64,000 nucleotides of DNA from Galerina marginata (lineage: Eukaryota > Basidiomycota > Agaricomycetes > Agaricales > Galerinaceae): positions 682,001 to 746,000 of the forward strand of contig JAECYW010000005.1 of assembly GCA_023014335.1 (NCBI GenBank). The letters are read 5' to 3'. The first letter of the stretch is position 1; every line of letters starts with the position of its first letter. Under the pieces are notes generated by a model. The model made no database searches. It saw only the letters and a program-made list of their open reading frames with translations, and was not told the origin of the DNA. Shown here one piece after another: positions 20,800-33,200 of the stretch. A program made the translations under genes and the position numbers.

Positions 20800-22320
20800 T
20801 TACAAGTTCTTACGTAGTAAAAGAACTTGTTTTCCAGCCTGCATAGCAGGCAGAAATGGTTTCTAATGCAATGGTTGGAAATTCTCCCACTGCTATAGTA
20901 ACCCTGCATGGTTTCTGTATCTCAGCCATTACTGGGCCAATTTTGATGATTTTGGTATCAAAAAATTCGTAAAAATCAGGGCTTTCATGTGGCATGGGTA
21001 TCCAGGGATGATTAGGTCATGTGATATGTTCACACAACCCAAAAAGCGCAAATTTGTGTGAATTTACACTTAAAACAGATTTCAGTGAGCTAAATATGCT
21101 AAAATGTGTTGCCCAGACCAATCTAGAATATTGTACAAATATTTACATATGTTTTGCAATGATGTCATGGTGTCCAAATCTGGCAAACAGTCAGCTCAAC
21201 TTGGTGAAAATCCGAAAATTGGTGTTAAACTGACTGGATAACCCATAAAAGGAACACCAAACATTGCAAAACATGATCAAATAACATGAAAATAATGTTT
21301 TAAAAGCTTACATAATCAAACTCACAGCAGGACTTTGTGCAAATCCCTTGAAATCAGGTAAGGCACCAAGTTAGACCAAAATATTCTAAGGGATATGTCA
21401 TGTGATATGTGTGCACAGACCATCCCTTAGGTAAAAAAAACATTATCTGTATTTTTATTTTATTTTAATGCCTTTAAATCTTCCAATATAGTGTATTTCA
21501 AACAATATTCCGCATTTGGTAAGTCACATAAAGGTGTGACAATACATATGTGACACCATCTTTTAGCCCTGATTTTTCTGATAATTACACACTTTGTTTC
21601 AAGGCAATCTGATAAAAACTAAGCGACATATGAATTAATCTTGTTACAAGTTCTTATGTAGTAAAAGAACTTGTTTTCCGGCCTGCATAGCAGGCAGAAA
21701 TGGTTTCTAACGCAATGGTTGGAAATTCTCCCACTGCTATAGTGACCCTGCATGGTTTCTGTATCTCAGCCATTACTGGGCCAATTTTTATGATCTTGGT
21801 ATCAAAAAAATCGTAAAAATCAGGGCCAGATTTTAGGCTTGTTAGATCCGCCTCATTTTTCTGCTTTTTTTGAGTATAAGATCATCCCAATCGGTTCAGA
21901 TTTAAGCGTACTACATATTATTTACATATTTAATGTGTATTTATTTAATAACAGTGTAAGTCTTCAGGCACTGCCTCACCCCAAAGTAAGAACTTGTTTT
22001 TGCCATGCACAGCAATGGCCTCTGACCAAGTCGCAAGTTGGGCAAGAAGGTCGTTACTATAACTCCGGATACTCATCAAAAAATTCGTAAAAATCAGGGC
22101 TTTCCTGGTCACCTGACCAGGCGGTTTTAGGCTTATTAGAACCGCCTCATTTTTCTGCTTTTTTTGAGTATAAGAACATCCCAATCGGTTCAGATTTGAG
22201 CGGACTACATATTATTTACTTATTTAACATTTATTTATGTAATAACATTTCTTGAGGTACTGCCTCACCCCCAAAGTAAGAACTTGTTTTTGCCATGCGC
22301 AGCAATGGCCTCTGACCAAG
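20800..22320 (+). mobile_element. Helitron-like element A4 (1521-bp mosaic)
   Basis: Starts TTACAAGTTCTTACG and ends CTGACCAAG; paralogue alignment gives the empty site CTTTGGAA|TCAATTTT. Inside: an A1-like long 5' segment (20800-21643), a complete short element (21644-22030), 47 nt of unrelated sequence (22031-22077), then a partial element (22078-22320) with another 3' end. The gene resumes exactly at 22321. Confidence 0.8.
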
Positions 22321-23252
22321 TCAATTTTCTACGAGCCAACCACCGCGATGATGAATGCAATCACTCCAAAAGGTCTATTCTCTGCCTACCCTGCACTTCT
22401 TCACTTCCACATCTTTCTAAACAACCCATGGATGGCCTTTGACCAAAACCGCAACAATCCCTACCTTGGAAGGCATGAAGCTGAAGAAATCTCTACCAAC
22501 ATGCAAAGGAAATATGCCAATAGAGGATTCATCACTACTTGCGATCTTCATAATATTGAAATAGGTGGGAACACCATGGCACTTGAGCATCGATGCTGCA
22601 TTGATCCAGTCTGTCCACTGACTCCTCGAGCTGTTGGAGATCGCGGATGTATTCTTTGGCCTCTCCTCAAATGCCAAACTGTTCCTGCAGAAGGTGAAAT
22701 AGGTTATGTTATGCCTGGCATCAATTTTAACCACATACAACCTCGACCTGATAATATCTACTGGACAGTTGGAGCTGGAGTATGTGGAGCACCACAAGCA
22801 GCGAGGCCATCTGGATTAGTAAGTTATCAGCCTAATTTTTACAACTAAATTCGAGTAAATTTGCTATTGATAGATATTCGCAGCTGACTTTTAACATTAT
22901 CATGTATGTTTATAAAGTGTTTATTTTAAGGCATGTATATAGAAATAATGTATATAGAATAGTATTATAGATGTAATATACCACTATGCAGATTTTATTT
23001 GATCAAATGATTCTACAGACATGAGATACAGTTTTAAACCTGGTAATGAACTGCTATAACTAACAAAACAATTGAAGTACGCTTTTCTGAAGTTTTTTTT
23101 TTTTTTTGGGTTGCCGGACCCCAGGCCAGAGCACAGTCGCGACTGTGCTCCGGGCCGGTATTCCGTGCAGCCATATAAAAAGTTGTTTTAACATTTTTGA
23201 TGTATAATGAATATATGTATACAGTTGTAGTATTCCGACATGACATTAGACT

Positions 23253-23478
23253 GAACCATTGATGCTCTATATATGTTATTTATCTGGTGCACTTTATATA
23301 TATATTATATTCAAATTGTTCATATATATCCTTTCACCAAACTAGCCCCCCACCTTCGCTAAAGCTCAGGGGGGCCCCCAAGAGGCTATCTTGGATGAAA
23401 GGATATATGAACAATTTGAATATAATATATATATAAAGTGCACCGGATAAATAACCTATATAGAATTAAGGGTTCCAG
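23253..23478. mobile_element. Fold-back element 2
   Basis: Arms of about 90 bp (23253-23343 and 23388-23478, e.g. CAAATTGTTCATATATATCC inverted) enclose a loop with CTTCGCTAAAGCTCAGGGG, almost the same loop as fold-back 1 at 2581-2621. The arms share nothing obvious with fold-back 1. Confidence 0.75.
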
Positions 23479-23507
23479 GTAAAGTTCAAGCAAAGCGTAA
23501 CTTTACA

Positions 23508-23892
23508 CTTGGTCAGAGGCCATTGCTGCGCATGGCAAAAACAAGTTCTTACTTTCAAGGTGAGTCCGACTATAAATAAAGGTTAAATAAGTAAATAATG
23601 CATAGTCCGCTCAATTCTGAAGCTATTAGGATGATCTTATACTCAAAAAAAGCAGAAAAATGAAGGGGTTATAACAAGCCTAAAATCAACTGGTCATGTG
23701 ACCAGGAAAGCCCTGATTTTTACGATTTTTTTGATACCAAGATCATAAAAATTGGCCCAGTAATGGCTGAGATACAGAAACCATGCAGGGTCACTATAGC
23801 AGTGGGAGAATTTCAAACAATTGCGTTAGGAATGTTTTCTGCCTGCTATGCAGGCCGGAAAACAAGTTCTTTTACTACGTAAGAACTTGTAA
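23508..23892 (-). mobile_element. Helitron-like element A5 (385 bp)
   Basis: Plus-strand ends CTTGGTCAGAGG and GAACTTGTAA with the family hairpins. Flanks in element orientation are G at 5' and T at 3'. It lies in the spacer of fold-back 3. Confidence 0.8.
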
Positions 23893-24219
23893 CTATTAAA
23901 AAATTATTTCAAAAGTAGTTGCCATGCAGAGTAGCATTGGGAATACTACAACTGTATACATATATTCATTATACATCAAAAATGTTAAAACAACTTTTTA
24001 TATGGCTGCACGGAATACCGGCCCGACTGTGCTCCGGCCTGGGGTCCGGCAACCCAAAAAAAAAAAAACTTCAGAAAAGCGTACTTCATTCAATAAAACT
24101 GAAATAAATAGAAACTTTCAGGGTTTAGCCATATAAGCTATACATAGACCATAGTAACCAGAGCAATAACATATAACAGACCAAAAATTAAAAAGAATAA
24201 TATTTGATATGTAGAAGCC

Positions 24220-24489
24220 TCATAATTAGTCACGTTACTGGCAAGACCTAACCTTAGATTAGGTGTCCAGGAACAAAAGCTAAAAATAGACCCTAGCAAC
24301 GGACATCAGACAACCATTCCCATGGTCAATAATGATTTTGACACTATTAGAAAGGTTTGTAGACTTTTAATTCAGGGTCGCTCACAAAAAATGAAGCAGT
24401 GGGAGAATTTCGAACTATCGCGTTAGAAACCATTTCCTTCTGCTATCAAGTGTGGAAAATGAGTTCTTTTACTACGTAAGAACTCGTAA
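24220..24489 (-). mobile_element. Helitron-like element, CTCGT subtype, 5' end (second copy)
   Basis: Homologous to 4320-4592, ending GAACTCGTAA at 24489 and followed by T. The minus-strand start is TTACGAGTTCTTACG with its hairpin. It interrupts the coding frame that resumes at 24490. The 3' end should lie to the left and was not found; the paralogous F-box-like genes lie on that same side of both copies, so long elements with gene cargo are possible (inference). Confidence 0.6.
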
Positions 24490-25637
24490 TTTCCATCGGG
24501 CAAAATAGTCAGGAATCCCTTTCATTCCTTGTGGATCCCTCTCATGGCTCAACAGGCTTCTGCACTCTTGGTTTATAAGAAGAAAACTATGGAAGCAGAG
24601 CTGAGAGGAGCTAAGGGGTGTACGCCTGCAGCTCTGAAGCGTCAAATTCTGTTATGTTTCCAGAACACCACTTGGTCAGAGGCCATTGCTGCACATGGCA
24701 AAAACAAGTTCTTACTTTGGGGTGAGGCAGTGCCTGAAGACTTACACTGTTATTAAATAAATACACATTAAATATGTAAATAATATGTAGTACGCTTAAA
24801 TCTGAACCGATTGGGATGATCTTATACTCAAAAAAAGCAGAAAAATGAGGCGGATCTAACAAGCCTAAAATCTGGCCCTGATTTTTACGATTTTTTTGAT
24901 ACCAAGATCATAAAAATTGGCCCAGTAATGGCTGAGATACAGAAACCATGCAGGGTCACTATAGCAGTGGGAGAATTTCAAACGATCGCGTTAGAAACCA
25001 TTTCCTTCTGCTATCAAGTGTAGAAAACAAGTTCTTTTACTACGTAAGAACTTGTAATCTTGGAACAAGCTGTAAATGATGCTATTGAAGCTGAATATGA
25101 GGTTTTCACCTTTTCAGATCCAACAGGCTATACTGCAACGCCCCTAGCACATTTGAAATCTGCTTTAAGTGAGTTTATATTTGCTATTTTATATTTTAAT
25201 TATATTGACAAGTTGTATCTCTAGCCTCTGTGTCCCTTGCAAGGTTAGGAGAAACAGAAGGCAATAGGAAGTACAATTTGGGTATCGCCAAAGGGTTTAT
25301 GCTCTCAGCAGAGCAGATAGAAGCGTCGTATTTGACTATGCGTGATATGGAACCTGACCACTGGCAGGAGGAGGAGGAGGATGATAACAATAAAGCTGGT
25401 GACGAGGAAGAGGAGGAAGAAGAGGAAGAGGAAGTTGTAGTTGAAAAGCCTTTAAAGCGTCGCAGGGTGCCAAAGGTAATTCATTCACCTTCTTTATCAC
25501 CTCCTTCATTGCCTGTAGCTCCTTTATCTCCTCCACCTGCATCATCGTCTTTATCATCACCCCCACCGACAACATGCGCATCATCACGAATGTCAACTCT
25601 AACACCACTCCCACCATCGCCATTGTCATCAGCTTGA
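24490..25637 (+). pseudogene. Hypothetical protein with acidic and proline-rich tail, interrupted
   Basis: Unrecognised gene. The frame is open from the left border (IVRNPFHSLWIPLMAQQASA...), so its start is missing, cut by the CTCGT element. It continues to LCFQNT at 24670, is broken by element A6, and resumes at 25058 with EQAVNDAIEAEYEVFTF...LKSAL. An intron of about 50 nt ends near 25216, then SVSLARLGETEGNRKYNLGI follows. The tail has long runs of E, then KPLKRRR, then Ser/Pro-rich sequence ending at 25637. The acidic/KRRR combination suggests a nuclear protein, no more. It lies 190 nt inside the related terminus at 25831. Confidence 0.6.
24671..25057 (-). mobile_element. Helitron-like element A6 (387 bp)
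   Basis: Plus-strand ends CTTGGTCAGAGG and AACTTGTAA, flanked CACCA| and |TCTTGG. It splits the acidic-tailed gene; joining the flanks keeps that frame open. Confidence 0.8.
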
Positions 25638-25768
25638 TAGTCTTCTTAAAATACCACATTTGTATTATTTACGCTATAACTTTGTTTGTTTTATGTTTAT
25701 GCTATCAGTCTGACATCAGTAACCAAACAAACATCAACCAATATTGAAAGTTCAATTTTTGATGTACC

Positions 25769-25831
25769 TCTAGGTTGTATTATCAGTAATTAATCAACCT
25801 AAGAGGTTAGTTTTGGGGGGCCACTGAAGTG
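25769..25831 (+). mobile_element. Diverged terminus related to the giant element
   Basis: The stretch ending CCACTGAAGTG at 25831 aligns with the giant-element end (TCTAG.TTGTATT, ATTAATCAACCTA, AGGTTA, CACTGAAGTG). The subterminal palindrome AACCTAAGAGGTT replaces AACCTAGTAGGTT. No ubiquitin array lies next to it, so it marks a related element without the satellite. Its other end was not found. Confidence 0.65.
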
Positions 25832-25842
25832 ATCAAAGTGCC

Positions 25843-26178
25843 TCAATTTTGCAGAAATCTGAGCAGATGGAGGTGTCTGAAGGTAGCCTTCAGCAAAGAG
25901 GTCCAATCAATAAACTGAGGATCAACCTGACTGAAAGAGACTGCTGCTGCTGACATGCAACCTGCTGGTAGATGGCAGCACATTTGAAGGGATTGGAACT
26001 CTTGGAGGGTAAGACATTTGGCAACAATAGAGCAACAATGAAAAAAAGTGAGCTCAGCAATAATTCGTTTCTTTTCTGGTCGCCAATGACTAATCTTAGA
26101 TTGCCAGTGCAACAAGGCAGGAATAAAATATAGGTCTTTTTGTTTGTAACATAGCCTATCCAATCTCATCATCTTCAT
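25843..26178 (-). CDS. Hypothetical ORF fragment, 111 codons
   Basis: Minus-strand ORF with RPEKKRIIAELTFFHCC and QVDPQFIDWTSLLKATFRHL. Composition looks protein-like rather than random, but I do not recognise the family. It could be a decayed exon; no flanking exons were identified. Confidence 0.3.
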   Translation of the reverse strand: MKMMRLDRLCYKQKDLYFIPALLHWQSKISHWRPEKKRIIAELTFFHCCSIVAKCLTLQEFQSLQMCCHLPAGCMSAAAVSFSQVDPQFIDWTSLLKATFRHLHLLRFLQN

Positions 26179-26199
26179 ACATCAAGCTGCAAATTGTGT

Positions 26200-26700
26200 C
26201 ACAGAGGTAGAGGTAGCAATGTGCTTGTTGCATATGTTTATTCTCTGATGCAGTGCACATGTCTCTTCATTGCTCCAACAAGAGAAGCATATGCAGCAAC
26301 CAAGGTTGCGCACATACCTTGACTAATACAATGACAGGAGGCATGCAAAGAGTGAAAAGTTGATCAGTTCTGCGATGGCATAGGCAATATATTTGTACTG
26401 CAAGGAAAAAAAACGACACATAATCAACAAGCATCAAGAACAGTGTTGAAACCCACATACTTGTCGCTTGGAAAAGCTGCTGAAAAATAGTTTTTATTTT
26501 TTATTAGGAGCTCCATTAGATGCTGGATAATCCTGCACCAACATAATTATGCATATGCTTCTCGATTGCCTAAATAAAAGTGTATGCAGCAATCAATATT
26601 GCGCATACGCCTCTCAATTTCCCAAAGAAAAGAATATGCAGCAACCAATGTTATGCATATGCCTCTCAATGCCCCAACAGCCCAGTGTCAAATCCTTAAA
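26200..26700. repeat. Degenerate tandem repeats with GCATATGC-type cores
   Basis: Units of about 65 nt alternate TATGCAGCAA(C/T)CAA..TTG with GC(A/G)CATA(T/C)GCCTCTCAAT, clearest at 26540-26690. There is no gene; the intervening part (26300-26530) is AT-rich with nothing recognised. Confidence 0.5.
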
Positions 26701-26852
26701 ACAAGGAAGGCCTTGACACTGTGGGCTTTGGTTTATATATTCAGTCAAAATTTATTGTCTAAATTTTAAATATCTTCTAGCCATAATCTCAAATAAAATC
26801 ACCATTTTTATTTTCACTGCGATCAGCATATGCTTTCCAGTATCTTTTCCAA

Positions 26853-26972
26853 CTTGTGAAGCAGCCATTGCTGCGCATGGCAAATACGAGTTCTTTATGT
26901 TTTTATTGTCTAAATAAGTTCATCTGTATCAAATACTCAGCTATTGATTATAATTTTGAGACTAAATAAAAA
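26853..26972 (-). mobile_element. Helitron-like element, CTCGT subtype, 3' end fragment
   Basis: Plus-strand start CTTGTGAAGC, then hairpin GCCATTGCTGCGCATGGC and AAATACGAGTTCTTTA, i.e. a minus-strand 3' end reading ...AAGAACTCGTATTTGCCAT...CACAAG followed by T. It runs into the terminus of giant-element copy 2 at 26973, so it is truncated. Confidence 0.6.
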
Positions 26973-27546
26973 CACTTCAGTGACCCACTAAACATAACCT
27001 ACTAGGTTGATTAATTTCTGATAGGAAATACAATCTAGAGGAGGCTCAGAAAGATTTTGTAGAAACATATTTCAGCCAAATATTCTTTTTTCTCCCGAAA
27101 CATTCCTCTATACTGAAAGGATTATTTTTCAAAAATGAATAATGTTTCTTGCTATAAATATTTTATACATAAATATAGAAATATTTATGTGACGGGCAGA
27201 AAGGTTTTCTTGTTTCAGAATATATTTGTTCTTAGAGAATATATTTGTTGCTGAAGGGGTGTCAGGGGTCCTTTCAGTGCCAAAAGTTTTCTGGGCATTT
27301 CTGGTCCTTGCTAGGATAGGTAAGAGCCCCACAGGTGTAATACAGCAAGTAATACCAGAAAGAGCAGGCCAAAGAAGGAATAAAGCAATGTACTAAATTA
27401 TAATTATCAGAAAAGCAAAAAATATTACCATTTAATTTATTACTGCTGTAGATTAATAATAGTAACATGACAATTAAAGTAACTTAGTTTACAATGAGGC
27501 TAATACAAATATGGAGAAGAATTTATTCCCGTATGTCTTGTATGTT

Positions 27547-30000
27547 TGCTTTGAAATTGTCTATGACATGTGAAAGCTCACAGCTATATTGTCCTGGATC
27601 TTTGCTTTGCCATTGTCTATTTTTCTTGTCCTGGATTTTGGCCTTGACATTATCAATGGCATTGGAACAGTTGCGGCTATATTGTCCTGGATCTTAGCCT
27701 TGATGTTATCAATGGTATTGGAACAGTCGCGGCTATATAGTCCTGGATCTTAGCCTTGACGTTATCAATGGTATTGGAACAGTCGCGGCTATAAAGTCCT
27801 GGATCTTAGCCTTGACGTTATCTATGGTGTCAGAGGACTCGACTTTCTTGTCCTGGATCTTAGCCTTGACGTTATCAATGGTATTGGAACAGTCGCGGCT
27901 ATATAGTCCTGGATCTTAGCCTTGACGTTATCTATGGTGTCAGAGGACTCGACTTTCTTGTCCTGGATCTTAGCCTTGACGTTATCAATGGTATTGGAAC
28001 AGTCGCGGCTATATTGTCCTGGATCTTAGCCTTGACGTTATCTATGGTGTCAGAGGACTCGACTTTCTTGTCCTGGATCTTAGCCTTGACGTTATCAATG
28101 GTATTGGAACAGTCACGGCTATATAGTCCTGGATCTTAGCCTTGACGTTATCTATGGTGTCAGAGGACTCGACTTTCTTGTCCTGGATCTTAGCCTTGAC
28201 GTTATCAATGGTATTGGAACAGTCGCGGCTATATTGTCCTGGATCTTAGCCTTGACGTTATCTATGGTGTCAGAGGACTCGACTTTCTTGTCCTGGATCT
28301 TAGCCTTGATGTTATCAATGGTATTGGAACAGTCGCGGCTATATTGTCCTGGATCTTAGCCTTGACATTGTCAAAACATTTTCACACTAAGGTCTAAAAA
28401 TATTTTCAGGCACAAAAAATATTTCCCACTTAGTTCAGAAGATATTTTTTGAATCTTAGCCTTGACATTATTAATGGTATTGGAATAATCACGGTTCTAC
28501 TGTCCTGAATCTTCGCTTTGACATTGTCTATGGTGTCGGAGGACTCGACATTCGGCTTCTAGATCTTTGCCTTGACATTGTCAATGGTATTGGAATAGTC
28601 GCGGTTGGATTGTCCTGGATCTTAGCCTTGACATTGTCTATGGTGTCAGAGGACTCGACGTTCGGCTTCTCGATCTTTGCCTTGACATTGTCAATGGTAT
28701 TGGAATAATCACGGTTCTACTGTCCTGAATCTTTGCTTTGACATTGTCTATGGTGTCGGAGGACTCAACATTCGGCTTCTGGATCTTTGCCTTGACATTG
28801 TCAATGGTATTGGAATAGTCGCGGTTGGATTGTCCTGGATCTTAGCCTTGACATTGTCTATGGTGTCAGAGGACTCGACATTTGGCTTCTCGATCTTTGC
28901 CTTGACATTGTCAATGGTATTGGAATAGTCGCGGTTCTACTGTCCTGAATCTTTGCTTCGACATTGTCTATGGTGTCAGAGGACTCGACATTCGGCTTCT
29001 CGATCTTTGCCTTGACATTGTCAATGGTATTGGAATAGTCGCGGTTCTATTGTCCTGGATCTTAGCCTTGACATTGTCTATGGTGTCAGAGGACTCGACA
29101 TTTGGCTTCTCGATCTTTGCCTTGACATTGTCAATGGTATTGGAATAGTCGCGGTTCTATTGTCCTGGATCTTAGCCTTGACATTGTCTATGGTGTCAGA
29201 AGACTCAACATTTGGCTTCTGGATCTTTGCCTTGACATTATCAATGGTATTGGAACAGTCACAGCTATATTGTCCTGAATCTTTGCTTTGACAATGTCAA
29301 AACATTTTCACACTGAGATCTAAAAATATTTTCAGGCACAAAAAATATTTTCCCACTTCGTTCTGAAAATATTTTTTGAATCTTAGCCATGACATTATCT
29401 ATGGTATTGGAATAGTCAATGCTATATTGTCCTGGATCCTCGCTTTGACATTGTCTATTCAGCTTGTCTTGGATCTTAGCCTTGACATTATCTATGGTAT
29501 TGCAATAGTCACAGCTATATTCTTCTCAACATTCACTTTGACATTATCTATGGTGTCAGAGGACTTGCCTTCCTTGTCCTGGATCTTAGCCTTGACTTTA
29601 TCAATGGTATTGGAATAGTCGCAGTTCTATTGTCCTGGATCTTCGCTTTGACATTGTCTATGGTGTTGGAGCACTCGACATTCGGCTTCTGGATCTTAGC
29701 CTTGACATTATCAATGATATTGGAACAGTCACAGCTATATTCTCCTGGATCTTTGCCTTGACGTTGTCAAAACATTTTCACACTGATGTTTAAAAATATT
29801 TTCAGGCACAAAAAATGTTTTCCCACCTAGTTCTGAAAATATTTTTTTGAATCTTGGCCTAGACGTTATCTACAGTATTGGAATAGTCGAGGCTATATCG
29901 TCCTGGAACATCGCTTTGACATTATCTATGGTGTCAGAGGACCTGCCTTGCATGTCCTGGATCTTAGCCTTGATGTTATCTGTTGTATTTGATAACTCAA
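27547..30000 (-). repeat. Ubiquitin-fragment satellite array 2
   Basis: Reverse complement of array 1, with the ubiquitin sense on the minus strand. It is 315 bp longer than array 1 between matched landmarks, i.e. several units gained or lost since duplication. AT-rich blocks lie at about 28371-28456, 29291-29376 and 29771-29852. Confidence 0.9.
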
Positions 30001-30202
30001 TGTTAAAAGAATTGCTTGTTAATTTTTTCCAGCTTCCACAATCTGACCTTTAAATACTTCAAAATTCTCTTATGATCCATTCAAACAAAAGTACACATAT
30101 ATTTTGCCCCGTTAAAACATTTCTGACTGTATATATAGACTTATTTCTCAATCTCCCCAAAAAATTCATGATCAATATTTATACAAATCACCATTTGTTA
30201 TA

Positions 30203-33200
30203 TTACATTCTTTCAACCCTAAAATTATCTTGAAGTGCATTTGACTCCATATCATCAAGAACTTCTGCATCATTTTCATCATCATCATTTCCAGACCATT
30301 CCATTTCCTCATCTTCAGCAATGGAAATCATACTGTTCTCTTCAAACATATCACTTTCTTGGGTGTTTTCATTAAACTCGTAAGCCCTTGCATCTGCCAG
30401 TTCCTCATCATTAGGACCCCAGCCAACATCTGCATTAGAAGGAATAATCCTAACATATGGTTCCCAAGTCACACAAAGTCTTAATAAATGACTTTTGCGA
30501 CCATTGAGTTGAAATACAAGATCAGGATCTTTTTCTGACCATATAATTGCATTTACCACCACATTCCACTCTTCACAGATCCATTGAATCATTGATAGTT
30601 TCTCTGCTATCAGTCTTCTTTCTTCTTCCACACACCGCTCATAGTCCAGCAGTGCCTTGATACCCGATCTCACATCATCATTTCCTAGCCATGCAGGAAC
30701 TTCAAAATCATGGTCATTTTCATCTGTCAGACCCACATCTTGCCAAATATCATTATCAACATCGAGTTTGAACAGGCCATCTGGTTGAATTGGCAAAGGA
30801 GCAATAGCACCTCTAGGTGCCTTTTTTGATCTGATTAATTGGGCTAAATCAGAGCACAATTTGTTATAGCTCCTTGCCAAAGTTTGTATACCTGGCTCTT
30901 TTCTTTTTATTTGTGTTTCGGTATGTTTTTGAAGCTTTGAATGATTGACTGTGTTTCTATAAGCACGTTCCAAACTTTCAATTTCAAACTTGCGATGTCT
31001 TAAACGGTCACGAATTCTCTGCTTTAATGCCAAAGCATTTATGCGCATTTTCAAAAATTCATTTCCAATCAGCTTTTCCAGATTTAATCTTCCATCAACT
31101 GATAATTTGGCTTTTTTGGCAGCAACGGCTTTTTGAGTTTTTTTAACCTTGCTTTCCAGATCTTCCATCAAGTCAGGAATCACAACTGCTGTGAACCCAT
31201 CCTCATATTCTCCAGTTATAAGCATTGTCTCCAATTTTAAAAGTTCTTCTTTATAATTGGTTATATTTTTAGAAAGTGCCAAGATCTCTTCAATTTCTTT
31301 ATTTGCAAGATTTTTTGACTGACGTTTCAAAGGTTTTGTCTGCTCTATAACTTGAGCTTGCCATTGTGCTTTTAAAAACTCTTTGGTATAACCTTGTTCA
31401 TAAACCTCTTCTAAGACCTCCAAAGCTGAGTTCTTTTTGGTTATTGTAGCTACCCACTTTTTTCTCAACCAGTTTCCCAGACCAAGCAGAGACTTTTGAT
31501 CTAGATGTTTAACCTTGGTATCAATAGTGTAAATGCGGTTGTAATAGCCAGAGACCCGACAAGAGGGAATCAAAGCTTTGATTGCACTCCAAAATCTTTC
31601 ACAACCTTCGCCATCAGTCAATCCAAATCCCTCACACTTTCGGGGATGGTAAATAATTTGACAGGGCCACTGATGCCCATATGCATGAAATACTGAAATT
31701 CCGAAAACCAGACGATCAAGAAAGTCGTCCAAAAAGCCATATTTAGCACAACTTCGGTGCAATTGACAGCCAATATCATAAAGAACTCCTATCCGCATAG
31801 TTGCAGGAATGTGTTCAAAAAGCTTATTCAGCAAAGAAAGTGCATAGTGCTGTTTTTCTCCTGCTGAGGTCATGTTTACAAGCCACAAAACACGATCATG
31901 TCGACAGAGTAAACCCATAAGCCCTGTGTCCGCAAAAAAAAGTGTACTGGCTTTGGCTCGACGCTCATCAGCAGATATAAAAGACTCATTACAGCCATCC
32001 AAAACTGAGACAGGAACACGCATTCCTGGTTCAAAATCAGGATCATCAGTATTACTACTGTTAGTCTCCTGAATTTTTTCCTTGTTATTTGATTTACTTT
32101 TGCCTGGTTTAGTTTTAGCAGGCCGAATCGCTTCAACCTTTTTCTCCATTTGTTCCACATCTTCTTGTGGAACAAAGATAGTTTCTGGATGTGTGTGTGG
32201 AGCCTGCCAAGCATTTCCCTGAGACTTACGGCGCTTTTGAGTAAAACAAGCATCAATGCAGACAATTGCATCGACTCTGAGAAAAGATCAGAAGGTAATA
32301 AACATATATAAGCAACTCCAAGCTCACAAATCCTCTTTCTTTTGCCAGTTATTTCCACCAAAGCAAAGAGGACACCTTTCCCGAAGGTACTCACTTGGTT
32401 GGTCCTGAAACTGAGGTAGATTGGTGTTTGGAGCTAGAGATACAATTAGCCAGATGTTCTTTGTATTGAATAATGGTAATACCTGACTCTGACAGATCCA
32501 CCATTTCAATATCAGGAATATTTTGCGGTTGATAGTGGAGGTCTATGAATAGAAGATCAATTGATAGAGCTAGGAAATTAAAGAAGTATACATACCATCA
32601 GTCATAACAGCATCATCCTCATCATCCATGGACAAGATAGATCCCCGTACCCGATCCAAATAATCCCGCATCATTAAGTTTTTGGTGTTTGTCAAAGTTG
32701 CATACCAATGCATTGCACTTCCAAAGCGTGCCCGAAGATTATTCTAATCAAGATAATTAACCCCATACAAGCAAAGCTCAGATTTGTAGGCGAAGACTTA
32801 CTCGAGTGGCCAGCTTGAATTTGCGTGCACTCAAAAATCCTTCAAGTGTTTCACACCAAGCAGTGGTATTAGGAGCTGCATTAACAAACAGCTCCTGTGC
32901 AAATTCCAAAACATTCAAGTCAATAGCCAAAGAAGGTAAGGAAGGAGCACAGGGAAACAAGCCACGTGAGAGCAATTGCAAAGCTGGTTCGGTGCAAGTG
33001 CAGAGTTTAATCTTCTCAAGTCCTATAACCAGAGTTTAACTAATATAGCATAAATTCAAGTATAAATAAAGTCTTACTTTCAAAATACACACAGGAGACA
33101 TCAATAATTCGACCTTTATCACATCCCCGACAGCCTTGGGCCTTCCTGGAATCATTTAAATCACGAAGGCCAGATGTATCATGTAGGAGGCCAAGATATG

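Larger units (their letters stand above)
19060..22848 (+). pseudogene. F-box/nucleotidyltransferase-like gene, copy 2, shredded
   Basis: Paralogue of 190-2057 with the same exon order: MAKSRTQKQATHAGG (19060), TPYRRRSVRLLKASAN (about 19151), an acidic mini-exon (about 19301), SEELQYPAEEHTGDLHLEGF (19387 on), then the C-terminal exon. That last exon is split into three pieces by two Helitron-like insertions: up to 19988, 20375-20799, and 22321-22848 (IFYEPTTAMMNAIT...LVSYQPNFYN). Across both breaks the paralogue aligns without loss, giving the pre-insertion sequence order. An additional stop (TGA at about 20636) lies in the middle piece. Confidence 0.8.
23068..24092. mobile_element. Inverted-repeat element (fold-back 3), arms 23068-23240 and 23930-24092
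   Basis: Arms of ~160 bp are reverse complements (GTATACAGTTGTAGTATTCC on the left, inverted on the right) and include an A/T run of 13-16 nt. The left arm carries a full palindrome GAGCACAGTCGCGACTGTGCTC; the right carries only half. The interior holds fold-back 2 and Helitron-like A5, both apparently later insertions. Confidence 0.7.
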
